This document shows, in pieces, positions 18,400 through 27,689 of a stretch of 28,308 bases of DNA. Positions within the stretch are counted from its first letter, which is position 1; every line of letters begins with the position of its first letter. A model generated the notes under the pieces. It ran no database searches. It was given only the letters and a program-made list of their open reading frames with translations, and had not been told where the DNA came from. This stretch comes from Chara braunii (lineage: Eukaryota; Streptophyta; Charophyceae; Charales; Characeae), in contig BFEA01001317.1 in assembly GCA_003427395.1 (NCBI GenBank), forward strand, positions 5,625 through 33,932, written 5' to 3'. Position numbers and translations under genes: made by a program.

Positions 18400-19146
18400 G
18401 TGCACACACTGGGAGACGTCGTGGTGCTAGATGTAAATACCTACGACGTTCTTTTCGGACTTCCCGCTTTCGTGGCATTACGAGCGAGCGTGGATTTCGA
18501 ACGACGGTCAATCATCCTCCGAAATACGGGAGGAAAGCCCTATGCTGTACCTATGAGATTAACCCTTCGTACGACCATTAACGTGGTCCCACGGGTTTCG
18601 CCGATGTTGGCAGGAACTCTCCGTATGATCTCCTGGGAAGAGTCCGCGGACGGTGAGTCCTCAACGAATGATGCGGACAGCAGTAATGAGAACGATCCGA
18701 AAATCTTGAAGCTAGCACGACAGCGTATTTATTACCCACCGCCCAAAACGATCGCAAGAATGATACATCTAACCAGTCAAAACATTCAAAGGACCAAGGC
18801 GATGAACTTGGGTGAACCCCTCGTGCAGATTTCGAGGATGGTCGATTCTTTGGAACCCCCTCAAACCTTGTACGAAGGAATTGCCCCTCTCCTCGCCCTA
18901 TACAGTGACAAAAAGCATTACTGCGATATTACAGATTTACCGAAGTCCCTATTAACGTCCGCCAAAGAAGTACGACTGCTACGCCTGAGGGCAGAAACCA
19001 GTTCTCTGGAAACCCCTGGGCGCCTCGAAGCTGACTCGGACGAACCTGGAGTAAAGATTGCAATTAAAACGGTGTCGTGGCAGGATGTCTGTGACGGGAG
19101 CACCCGGAAGGACACGTGGCCATCCAGGAGGAAGACGCCCAGATGA
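18400..19146 (+). pseudogene. pol: Protease C-terminal half and conserved linker (element B)
   Basis: DVVVLDVNTYDVLFGLPAFV followed by FERRSIILRNTGGKPYAVPM is the second half of the aspartic protease. It aligns with DVHSYSILLGLSLAMAV and RTGGKPQTRPL of element A. An acidic spacer (DADSSNENDP) follows. Then comes LGEPLVQISRMVDSLEPPQT with LYEGIAPLLALYSDKKHYCD, which is conserved in A (LEPPRTLYE, ARYQQMNHYLDL). The last ~50 residues drift out of frame. The linker block is an unnamed conserved region of this family. Confidence 0.7.
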
Positions 19147-19442
19147 TGGTCACGGTGTTCTCCTGGCGATCGGACCATTCATTCATCTCTGCACCCCCAC
19201 CCGATGTGGCAAAACCTGCACGCACGAAGCAAATAGATGTACGGATCTNGGATCANCTATTTGAATTACACATCCCGTCGTACGTACCTGACGAAATCCA
19301 CCAAGTGATTGCGGATATTCTGACGGAATATCAGGGAGCGATTAGCGTATCGGATANGGACATCGACTTGTTGNTAGTTATCCAACATGAAATACAGACG
19401 GGGAATCATTCCCCCATTCATTGCAAAGCGTACCCGGTCTGA
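19116..19442 (+). pseudogene. pol: Linker before RT (element B)
   Basis: AQMMVTVFSWRSDHSFISAP then LFELHIPSYVPDEIHQVIAD and LTEYQGAISVSDxDIDLLxV leads directly into RT. Element A has the matching AEVLSVYDxDIALSTVIEHA. The frame ends in TGA 19440-19442 after KAYPV and continues without a shift into RT, so this stop is a point mutation (Arg CGA to TGA would fit). Three N lie inside. Confidence 0.75.
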
Positions 19443-19451
19443 TACTCTCTG

Positions 19452-20400
19452 ATGGAACGCAAAAAGACTCTCGAACGAATTCGGGAATTCGAAGCCAGCG
19501 GGTTGATTGAACCCGCCACCAGACCATGGTCATTTNCCGTAGTGTTAGTACCGAAGAAAAATGGATCAATTCACATATACTTTGATTATCGCAAGTTGAA
19601 TGAAATCACGATTAAAGATGTGTATCCCCTCCATCGGATTGATGATTTGTTGGATGCGATTGAATGCGCTAATTATTTTAGCAAGTTTGATATTCGGCAT
19701 GACTTCCATCACATTTTGGTTAAGGAGGAAGATCGGCCAAAGACGGCCTTCGTGTTGTTTGAGGGTACGTGGCAGTGGGTTCGGTGCCCGATGGGGATTT
19801 GCAACGCGCCTGCCACGTTTCAACGAGCGATGAACATGACATTCCAGAACTTCATCAACAAGACGCGGCTAACCCAGGGAATGATCAACTTCAGTGTGAT
19901 CGTATACATGGACAATATCCTCGTTTACTCGGAGACCTATCATGGGCACGCGCAACACATTGAGTGGACATTGGGAGCACTGAGGGATGTTGGGTTCAAA
20001 ATCGCGCTCGAAAAGAGCGAATTCTTTCTTTCGAAAATTTCGTTATTGGGCTACGTCATCACACGTGGAGGACTGCGGCTTGACTCAAGAAAGGTCGCGG
20101 CGGTAAGAAAAGCTCCGGTTCCCACGTCGCCGGCGCAGGTTCGAGCCTTTTTGGGGTTGGCGTCATACTATCGTCGTTTCATCAAAGGCTTCGCCGCGAT
20201 TGCACGACCGCTAACAAACCTATTACGAAAGGACCAGCCTCTCAGTTGGGACGCGGAGTGCGAGCAGGACTTCGCTGCCCTCAAAGACGCTCTGGCGACG
20301 ACACCAATTTTGATCCAACCGGACCCCTCGAAACAGTTCATTTTTATCACGGACTGGCAACCAGAGACTATTTCCGTTATTCTAGCGCAGAAGGGGAACG
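19452..20400 (+). pseudogene. pol: Reverse transcriptase and start of RNase H (element B)
   Basis: Ty3/gypsy RT blocks are in order: IHIYFDYRKLNEITIKDVYP, NYFSKFDIRHDFHHILV with the first catalytic Asp, GTWQWVRCPMGICNAPATFQ, and VIVYMDNILVYSETYHGH. The YMDD box is YMDN (19905-19916; the second Asp, residue 155, is AAT), which should abolish polymerase activity. The connection (FFLSKISLLGYVITRGGL, VRAFLGLASYYRRFIKGFAA) is intact. RNase H begins at FIFITDWQPETISVILAQ and is cut at about 20400, where the frame runs on into element C. Confidence 0.9.
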
Positions 20401-22052
20401 ATGGTTGCATAGGGGTAGATGGGTTCTTAACTGTGGGGGAAACTCGGTTGATAAGAAGGGCATGCCAGGGGTTCCATCTAGCCTTCGCTTTCAATGATCA
20501 CCAGAAAGGGCGAATGGATGCAAAGCTAGCTTCCCCCGTCAGGATCCATACGGTGGAACATGAGTGCTGGAACGATAAGGGGTCTGCCTATGAGTTTGGG
20601 ATAGCAGCAGAGGTCACTGATCTGCTTAGAGCCAAGATAGATTCCTTCGTGGCTGAACCCACCGCATCCCCCTACGCGAACAAGTGGTTCGTTTTCTGGA
20701 AGCCCAACAAGACGCTCAGGTGGATCCAGGATCTGCAGAAGCTCAATACGGTAACAATTAGGGACGCGGGATCGCTCTCACAGGCCGACCTACTTGCANA
20801 ATCCCACGCTGGGTGAAGCATTTACTCCCTGATAGATTTGTACTCAGGGTATGATCAACTANCGCTCGATGCAAGGGATAGGNCGTACACNGCAATGCAC
20901 ACCCCTGTAGGGCAGCTGCAGATGCAAGTAACCCCTATGGGTTTCACGAATGTTGTGGAAGAGGCGCAGAGGAGGATGCTTGCAGTGACAGGGGATATGT
21001 TTCCGGAAAAATGCGAGTCGTATATAGATGATAATCCCGTAAAAGNCGCGCAGTACAAGGACGAGACAGAGGTCCAGCCGGGCGTACGAAAATTTGTCTC
21101 GGATCACCTACAGGAAATCGAGGACCTACTCCAGCGGTTCCTAGTTTGNAATATTACCGCAAGCGGGCCAAAGAGCATCNTGGCCCCCCCGGAAGTGATC
21201 ATACTGGGGTTTCANTGTGGGGCCTANGGAAGGAAACCCNANCNGACAAAGACAGATAAAATCTCTCAATGGCCAACACCTCTGCGCACCACGACNGANG
21301 TACGAGCCTTCCTAGGGGTGGTNGGGTTNTGGAGGATCTTCATCAAAGGATTTGTAAAGATAGTTGAGCCTATCCGCGCGATGATTAGGGAAGGTGGCAC
21401 TATGGAGTGGACCAAGGATAGGGAAGCAGCAGCCCAGACCCTTAAAGACATCCTGTTTTTCGATCAGGTTACCTTAGTGACACCCTGCTTNAATGACGAA
21501 GTNGGGCGACCCTTTATCTTAGAAACAAAAGGAGGACCGTTGGCAGTTGGAGGAGTATTAATACAGAAAAGCGAGGAGGGCAAGGAAAGACCGATCAGAT
21601 TTGAGAGTAGAACCATGAATTCGGCAGAACGGCGGTACTCACAGTTCAAGAAAGAGGTCTTNGCTATCCTGCATTGTCTCAAGACCTTTCAGGCATATCT
21701 ATTCGGGAGGCGGTTTATCCTGAAAATCGATCCGACCAACGTTGCCGGGGCACTAAAGAACTATAAGCCTAAAGACCCGACTGTCGGGAGATGGACAGGC
21801 TTTATATGGCAATTCGACTACAAGGTCGAGCGAATTGCGGGGCTTCGAAACAGGGCAGACAGGCTAAGTCGGGTTTGTATCACACCAAAGGGAATAGAGG
21901 ATGCAGAGTCAATCGACGCCTTCCTCGAGTACGAAGGGGGGACCCTTGTCGTGGATAACGAGATGGCACACCCCATGCCTACAACAGGTCAACTGCTGAT
22001 CCAGACCCTGGAAAAGGGCGCGCCTGCGGTAGTTGCAGAACTCAGGGAATGA
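20401..22052 (+). pseudogene. pol: Reverse transcriptase and RNase H (element C)
   Basis: Pre-RT region RRACQGFHLAFAFNDHQKGR and SPVRIHTVEHECW, then RT: SPYANKWFVFWKPNKTLRWI, LQKLNTVTIRDAGS, YSLIDLYSGYDQL (first catalytic Asp), AMHTPVGQLQMQVTPMGFTN and ESYIDDNPVK with the intact YIDD box (21021-21032). VRAFLGVxGxWRIFIKGFVK marks the connection. RNase H follows: RPFILETKGGPLAVGGVLIQ has Lys (21528-21530) where the first catalytic Asp is expected; SQFKKEV and LKIDPTNVAGAL keep Glu and Asp. An in-frame TGA (20814-20816, HAG*SIYS, Arg expected) splits RT, and TGA 22050-22052 ends the frame. About ten N fall inside. Confidence 0.85.
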
Positions 22053-22351
22053 CCAGTCACTACGCTTAGGCGCAAAGACGAGAGGGATTCGTGAGGAGCA
22101 ACGATTGGGCCTAAAGAGGAGTTAATGGCAATGGTCGTGGAAGGTAGTCGGGATGCTGTGATGAATCTGGTAGAAACCTGGACGCGAAGAGAGCGACATT
22201 ACCTAGTGAATCAGGCTCAGGAGGAGGAGGATACCGATCAGAAGGAATGAAAATTTTTCCTTATACAGATGTATGAGGGCGTCTTTAGAGAAATCGGTCT
22301 GCTGCTCATAGGAAACGAGCAACCTACAGAAGTTGCCCCAAGGCAAGGGAG
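22053..22351 (+). pseudogene. pol: Pol linker between RNase H and integrase (element C)
   Basis: The RNase H frame continues past TGA 22050 and another TGA near 22095 to a 41-residue segment (ATG 22125 to TGA 22248-22250) containing RDAVMNLVETWTRRERHYLV and a Glu/Asp-rich end. The remainder, up to 22351, changes frame. It is a typical helical tether before integrase. No separate domain is seen. Confidence 0.5.
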
Positions 22352-23526
22352 GAAACCGAGAAGTATGTCTTAAGGAACGGCCACTTGTTCAAGAAAGAAG
22401 AAGGAATGATGTATAGGCGTGTCGTATGTGGAAGGTCTAGACAGTTGGACGTTATCCAGGCAATGCACGATGGGTTAGCCGGGGGGCATCGGTCGTCCAA
22501 AGGGACACTCGTAAAAATCGCGCCACTCTACTTCTAGCTAGGTATGGTAGGTATGGTAGCGACGTACTGCCAAACATGTCAAATATGTCAAGAAAGGAGC
22601 TCTGCGCGCGTCTTCGAACCCCTTAGACCTACCCGGGTGTTGGGGCCGGGACACCTGGTCCACCTTGATCTTGCGGTTATGCCCGTATCGACNGATGGGT
22701 ATAGGTACATCCTGGATGCAAGGGATAATCTCAGTGGCTACGTAGAGGCCGTGACACTTAAGAAGAAGACGGGGAAAGGAGTGGCCAATTGGATAGAAGA
22801 CTTCTACCTAAGACACCCCTTTGTGCGCAGGTTCGTAGCAGACAACAAGACAAAGTTCGTCAACCAGCAGGTGTTAAGTAGGCTCAAGACGTTGTGCGTA
22901 CCTATCAAGATCATTGAACTCTATCATCCTGAGGCAAATGCATTAGTAGAAAGGGGGCACCGGACCTTGAAAAGAACAATCGCTAAGTTGGCAGCAGACG
23001 ACTTGGGAAATTGGTCTCGGTACCTTAAGCAGGCGGTTTTCTCAGAGAATATGACACCCAAAAGGACGACGGGATGCATTCTGGCAGAACTCTGGTACGG
23101 GAGGGAGATTGATTTCCCGCTGGAAGCCTTGATCCCCACCTGGAATAGGCTAGATGATAATCCGCATCTATTCACTGAAGAGCTAATCACCGCACGTTGC
23201 CAACAGGTCGTTAAAAATGAGGAAGCATTGGAAGAAGTGGTTAACCGTGTGATGGATAGTCGAATGAGGGACAAAGCAAGGTGGGACCAGGTGAAGACTA
23301 TCCGGAAGGAGACACTCCAAGTAGGGGAAAAGGTGTTAGGAACTCGGCTTTTGAAAGCACCTGGTCTGGGCAGCTGGGAAAGAGGTTCAAAGGGGCCTAC
23401 AGGATCGCTAAGCGGGTGAGACTAAACACGTTTGATCTTGAGGATCTTGATGGCACTGGGATAAGAGGGTCGTTTCCGAGACAGAGACTGGTCAGGTTTT
23501 TGAGCAGGGATCCGGTGGAACAATGA
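22352..23526 (+). pseudogene. pol: Integrase (element C)
   Basis: LRNGHLFKKEEGMMYRR leads to HDGLAGGH (22466 on) and CQTCQICQ, the H-H and C-C ligands of the zinc-binding domain, interrupted by TAG 22535-22537 where a Trp is expected (FYW). The catalytic triad is visible: Asp in VHLDLAVMP, Asp in FVADNKTKF (normally ADNGxEF) and Glu in YHPEANALVERGHRT. LAELWYGREIDFPLEAL is the usual region after the core. A frameshift near 23400 moves the C-terminal barrel to the 23281-23526 frame (WSGQLGKRFKGAYRIAKRV, RLVRFLSRDPVEQ). Not functional as it stands. Confidence 0.85.
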
Positions 23527-23962
23527 TTATAGGAGACTCAAGACACGAAAACCAGGGAATTGACAGCTTGAAAGGCAAGCAGCTGGCTATAGTTCTGTAC
23601 CGCCTCCCTGTGAAAGTGATCATGACTACAGGGGTTGTTCGTTTTGTGTCTTCTTTTCTGTGGAACATGGGGTGACTGCCTGGGCTGAGTATGAATGAGG
23701 TTGGGAGCCTAGGATAATGTACCATAGCCTTGTGGGGCAATTATGGGGACTGTCTACATGAGGTACCTATGTGCTGGGACAATGTGCCAAAGGGTCTAAG
23801 GGATAATGAGACTACCATTTACACGGGGGCAAACAAGGTTTCTGGGAAAGCCTGCAAATCTGCAAATGGGAATGGGAGGGAATGTGTGTGTATGAGGGGA
23901 TGCGGTGACTGCTATGTATCTACAGGACCAGGGTAAAAGAAAAACAATAGGAAAAGACAAAG
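23527..23962 (+). other. Spacer after integrase; weak Cys-rich frame
   Basis: An open frame at 23730-23936 (68 codons) includes RECVCMRGCGDC and would make a small Cys-rich peptide. A short hydrophobic-leaning frame (GKQLAIVLYRLPVKVIMTTG) lies at about 23526-23673. Neither resembles a known protein. They may be remnants of the 5' part of the accessory frame that follows. Confidence 0.25.
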
Positions 23963-24358
23963 ATGAAGTTTGGAAACGAAAATGAAAGCAATACCATCAA
24001 CAGGCCTATTGAGGAACAACCAACGATACAGGTCGGGGAGTCGAGTACCAGAAAAAGGAATTTGTATGTGGGATTCAAATTCAACTTGGTTGTGAACAGA
24101 GGAGGAAGAAAACAAGGGACCAGGGGACCCTCGCCCCTGAGGGAGAGGGAACCGATAGTGCTCTCATCTGATAGTGACACCAGTAGTGAGGAAGATGGGA
24201 GTCTAGGGAAGAGGCAAAAACTGGAGGAGGAAGTCTCATCGAGATCATAGACCTCAGCAGTGAGAAAAAGGATGATGAAGTCACGACACCCACAAGAGAG
24301 GTACGAGGAAGGGAGGAGGACCTAGGTGAAGAAAAGGACAAATGGATAAGAGAGTTTG
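23963..24358 (+). pseudogene. Small acidic accessory frame with SUMO-interaction-like motifs (element C)
   Basis: Begins at ATG 23963 and runs 95 codons to TAG 24248-24250. A basic segment (STRKRNLYVGFKF, RGGRKQGTRG) is followed by IVLSSDSDTSSEED (24155-24196), hydrophobic residues next to a Ser/Asp/Glu cluster, as in SUMO-interacting motifs. After a one-base slip near 24240 the next frame gives EIIDLSSEKKDDE (from 24241), a second motif of the same kind, and continues to a TAG at about 24376. The position, between integrase and the polypurine tract, is that of accessory or env genes. No signal peptide or membrane segment is seen. Function is unknown, and SUMO binding is inferred from the motif only. 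Confidence 0.45.
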
Positions 24359-24605
24359 GGCCATTTTGCAGTGACTAGTTCGATCAACGGTCTAGCATCT
24401 TGCGGTATGAGTGGGCGATGAGAGGGAAGGAGAAATTGAGCAGAGGACAAGACATATCCCCAACAACATTCTTCATTGAAGAGGCCCTCCTACAATTGCA
24501 AAGGACAAAGAGAAAGATGTAACAAGAGATCGACGATCGTACAAGGGAGGCTCGACACAGGGCAACTGGGCAGTAAAGGGGAAGTAGACATCACAGGGAA
24601 TAGTT

Positions 24606-24620
24606 AAAAATTGGGGAGGG
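24606..24620 (+). promoter_or_regulatory. Polypurine tract (element C)
   Basis: AAAAATTGGGGAGGG lies after the accessory frame and just before CTGGTACCTGG. Such tracts prime plus-strand DNA synthesis and sit directly before the 3' LTR. The LTR would then begin near TGGTACC at 24622. A second LTR copy is not present to prove it. Confidence 0.5.
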
Positions 24621-24621
24621 C

Positions 24622-25525
24622 TGGTACCTGGGCAAGCACAACTGCCATTTTGAATTTTGCATTTGAATTTTCTGAGAATGGACTACAATGGGACAATTGT
24701 CTATTTGAAATAGCCAAGGACTGGGTAACTAGTGCTACTTTCCATAAGTAGTTGCTTCTTCAGAAGGACATGAGGGTCAGTGAGCCTGAGACTAGGATCA
24801 TGAAGGATCGGGCCTGATAATGAAAATGAAGAGAGGGGAGGGCCTAGATGAGACAAGTGTGTAATGTTACTGTTGCATTCGAACTTTGTCTCNCTTTTTT
24901 TTGGAAGAACTGCGACAGNACAACTCCTTGAANTGGGGAAGTTAGCAGAGGTTGGGTAGTCAATACTACTTTGTATAAGTACTCGCTCCTTTGNAAAATA
25001 TGGGCATTGATGGTAGTAAGAAGGGAACTGGGAATGATTGACTCTGTTTTGGGAAATGGACGAGGGCATGTGAACTGCTGAAGATTGGAGAAAGTTAATG
25101 GCAAGTNNTTTCCTTTTTGAATTGTGTACCCATGGATGAATGCGTCATGCCGTGAGTTCNTGTGAGAGGTTAGGGGGCCTATGGGTNAAGAGGCATGAAG
25201 AATTNTCTTCCCTAGAAGCGTAATNCAANNGGTCCCACATGAGTCNANAATAGCAAGACGCATGAGAACCCGGAGAGAGAGAAAACAGTGAGGACACACA
25301 TCTTGTGGTGTGGTTGAACGACCGGGTGGGTTAGTGCTGCTTGGGATTGCGAGCCTCAACTCGAGCACTAGACGCTAAGTCGGATGTATGGATAGACATA
25401 AGAATGACAAATGACACGAGAAAAAGGAAGAAGCATGCGTAAAAATCCGAGAAGATGGTCACCTTCTAACCCTTGAGACGAGAATAGGATCCGTGTCCTC
25501 GAGGTCCACCCCCTCGGGCGCTAAC
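24622..25525. repeat. Putative LTR start with a diverged internal duplication; no gene
   Basis: GGGTAACTAGTGCTACTTTC and CATAAGTAGTTGCTTCTT (about 24723-24762) resemble GGGTAGTCAATACTACTTTG and TATAAGTACTCGCTCCTT (about 24955-24993). The flanking GAATTTTGC/CATTCGAAC stretches also align, suggesting two old copies of a ~230-bp unit. Open frames on the minus strand are N-rich and unsupported. Confidence 0.3.
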
Positions 25526-25715
25526 ATTGGAATGGATAAGGATGGCCCTTACCAGGCTATCCGATTGGAATGAATAAGGATGACCCTAACCAGGCTGTCC
25601 GATTGGAATGGATAAGGATGAGCCTAACCAGGCTGTCCGATTGAAATGGACAAGGATGACCCTAACCAGGCTGTCCTATTGGAATTGGAAAGAACGACCC
25701 TAACCAGGTTGTTCG
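25526..25715. repeat. 38-bp tandem repeat, five copies
   Basis: Units of exactly 38 bp begin at 25526, 25564, 25602, 25640 and 25678. Consensus start ATTGGAATGGATAAGGATGA, continuing CCCTAACCAGGCTGTCCG. The first four are close; the fifth is more diverged. No coding or protein-binding role is evident. Confidence 0.9.
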
Positions 25716-25740
25716 GAATGACCCCTGACAAGGGTCATTC
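25716..25740. other. Perfect 9-bp inverted repeat after the 38-bp array
   Basis: GAATGACCC (25716-25724), loop CTGACAA, GGGTCATTC (25732-25740). It directly abuts the last 38-bp unit, whose GACCC and CAGG words it echoes. Confidence 0.7.
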
Positions 25741-25805
25741 TTTGGAATTGGCACTAGGGTCCCCTTGCATGGCTGCTTGAGATGCATGAAACCGGGAAGA
25801 GTTGA

Positions 25806-26400
25806 GTATTGGAAAAGATGTTGGAATCAGCCTTGAAAGAGATATTGAGCTGAACCTTGGAAGAGATATTGAGTTGAGCTTTGGAAAAGATATTGGGAAG
25901 AGTTGAGCTTTGCAAAGCACTCAACAGGAGGCGCAATTTGAACACCCAGACTATAGCTCATTGTCGGAGTTGGTTCCGACGGCCGACACCGATCCAAGTG
26001 GTAGGTACCTTGGTCCTTTAACCCTCATCCCCTTAAAAGAGGAACAGGTCGCACTAAGACTCTTTTCCCTCAAAGGGATAGAGGTCTTGAGGTCGCGGTG
26101 CATGCACCGGTATCCTCCTCATGCTGAGGCCAAAGACTAGAAGAAATAAAAATCAATTTCAATGCTATTTCCATGGTCGGCCCGATGACCTGTCTTCAAA
26201 GTTGTCTAGGGTCCCCTGTTTATGCAATGCAATTTTCAGTACTCAATCCAATTTCAATGCTCATTCTCATCTCGATGCTCAATCCAATTCCAATGCTCAA
26301 TCCAATATTTATTCTAAAGTTGAGTCCAATATCTTTTCCAATGCTGAGTCCAATATATTTTCCAATACCGAGTCCAATATCTTTTCCAATGCTGAGTCCA
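25806..26400. repeat. Inverted pair of 24-bp tandem arrays (foldback-like)
   Basis: The left arm has 24-bp units at 25806, 25830 and 25854 and a 29-bp unit at 25878, e.g. CCTTGGAAGAGATATTGAGT. The right arm (about 26240-26400) has units of the reverse-complement type, e.g. 26342-26365 and 26366-26389 (GAGTCCAATATCTTTTCCAA), preceded by 18-bp variants (TGCTCAATCCAATTCCAA). The shared word TTGGAAAAGATATTG / CAATATCTTTTCCAA shows the two arms are inverted. About 330 bp without a gene lie between them. Confidence 0.6.
26096..26109. other. 14-bp perfect palindrome
   Basis: CGGTGCATGCACCG sits near the middle of the segment between the inverted arrays. It contains the same GTGCATGCAC core as the palindrome at 14751-14764. 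Confidence 0.5.
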
Positions 26401-27072
26401 AAGGGTGAGAGGACCAAATGGGCAACAGAGTCATTCTCATCTAGTCTATTTTGCTACTCTCCAACCACACACCATGTCATAGAGGGGTGCCATGGCCGTT
26501 TGGATCGGACCTCGGCTGCCCGCGTTAAGTTGGGTGACACTGTCCNAGGGGAGGGGCCGGGCGAGGTATCGGGTGNAGTCCGCCACCACCACAGGGCATT
26601 GACACTGGCCTGTCGGAACATTACAANCGTTTCGGGACTAATTGCGAGGTCTTCGTAACTGCACTCGCGGACTGATTGAGAGCCCCAACTCTCTTGAAAG
26701 GAAGAGGACGGATCCAGAAAATCACCACAGTGACTCGGGAGGAACGATTNACGAGGAACGCTCTTACGGCTAGACGAGGCCCTGGAATANAAGAAAGGTC
26801 GGACCGTAATAGAAGAAACCACGTATTGGTGCTCNCCACGTAATAGAAGCAAGGTCGGACCGAGTAGGAGGATGAGGCGTCGTCCGCTGGGNAGGAACTG
26901 ATCANTCTTCCTTTTGTGAAGCGAATGGGCTTGTGTCCTTGACTGCGGTTGGTGGGCAAAAAGGTCTGTGTACCTCCGAGTGAGAACCAGTCGCGCGATG
27001 GTGACATCGCGTTTTGAGTGGGGGGAAGGTGTGCCATCTAGCAATGAAAACGCATGAAAAAAACTTGTGTAT
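26401..27072. other. No gene recognised
   Basis: Contains several N, a repeated AATAGAAGAAACCACGTA / AATAGAAGCAAGGTCGGA theme near 26800-26860, and purine-rich plus-strand sequence that leaves long, low-complexity frames open on the minus strand. No domain is seen. Confidence 0.4.
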
Positions 27073-27395
27073 TTGGCTTTGCATGAGCCTGAGAAAAGGG
27101 GCCTGGCAAGATGCCCAGAACAGAAAAAAGACTTGAGCAATTGGCTTTGCATGGGCCTGAGAAAAGGGGGCCTGGCAAGACGCCAGAGCAGAAAGGACTT
27201 GAGCAAGTAATTGGTATGAGTTTGAGAAAGGGGTCTGGAAAGACGACCGAGAAAGAAAAGATTGGTATGATTGACTTTCCATGGACCTGAGAAAAGGACT
27301 GTCAGGCTGGGAAATGGATGAGTAATTGGCTTGCATGGGCTTGAAGAAGGTCTGACAAGGTGCCCAAGAAGAGAAGTGCATAAGGGATGAACTGA
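27073..27395. repeat. Degenerate tandem repeat, about five units of 55-70 bp
   Basis: Units begin with TTGGCTTTGCATG or a variant at 27073, 27141, 27211, 27271 and 27326 and continue GAGCCTGAGAAAAGGGGCCT. Unit lengths vary (68, 70, 60, 55). Not coding on the plus strand. Confidence 0.65.
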
Positions 27396-27550
27396 GTACG
27401 ACATATAGAAAGTTAAGAAAGAGGCAAGAAAGGGCAAAAGGGTGATATGCATAAAAAATTGGCAAGACCTGAGGAAGGCCGGGAAGAATGACCCGGGGAA
27501 AATGCATGTGGATTTGGCTAAGCATGAGCCTCGGGGAGAGCAAAGTTGTA

Positions 27551-27689
27551 TTTAAAACATGGATTGCACGAGTCAAAGGACCCGAAGGAAAGTTGTACTG
27601 AAAACATGGATTGCACGGGCCAAAGGATCCGAAGGAAAGTTGTATTGAAAACATGGATTGCACGGGCCGAAGGACCCAAACGGAAAGGG
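27551..27689. repeat. 47-bp tandem repeat, three copies
   Basis: Copies at 27551-27597, 27598-27644 and 27645-27689 (last slightly shorter), with AAAACATGGATTGCACGGGC and CGAAGGAAAGTTGTA. Near-identical, so younger than the flanking repeats. Confidence 0.85.

Larger units (their letters stand above)
16291..20400 (+). mobile_element. Element B: Ty3/gypsy element cut off inside RNase H
   Basis: Order LTR end, primer-like site, gag, conserved gag tail, protease, linker, RT, start of RNase H. The protein blocks match element A throughout, so A and B are members of one family in opposite orientation. After ITDWQPETISVILAQKGNDG the match ends and element C sequence begins in the same reading frame. 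No integrase or 3' LTR of B occurs later in the window. Confidence 0.8.
20401..24621 (+). mobile_element. Element C: 5'-truncated Ty3/gypsy element of a second lineage
   Basis: Begins abruptly inside element B, upstream of its own RT, and continues through RT, RNase H, integrase and a small downstream frame to a polypurine tract at 24606-24620. Its RT (AMHTPVGQLQMQVTPMGFTN, YIDD) and integrase are unlike those of A and B, so it is a separate lineage. Gag, protease and the 5' LTR are missing. LTR elements do not usually integrate 5'-truncated, so recombination or misassembly made the junction. Confidence 0.75.

Noticed and set aside
25526-25715. CRISPR array
   Set aside because: Units are contiguous without spacers, and the context is eukaryotic.
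26121-26408. Frame with the repeated ESNIFSNA octapeptide
   Set aside because: Follows from the 24-bp DNA repeat; 18- and 24-bp units keep any frame in phase.
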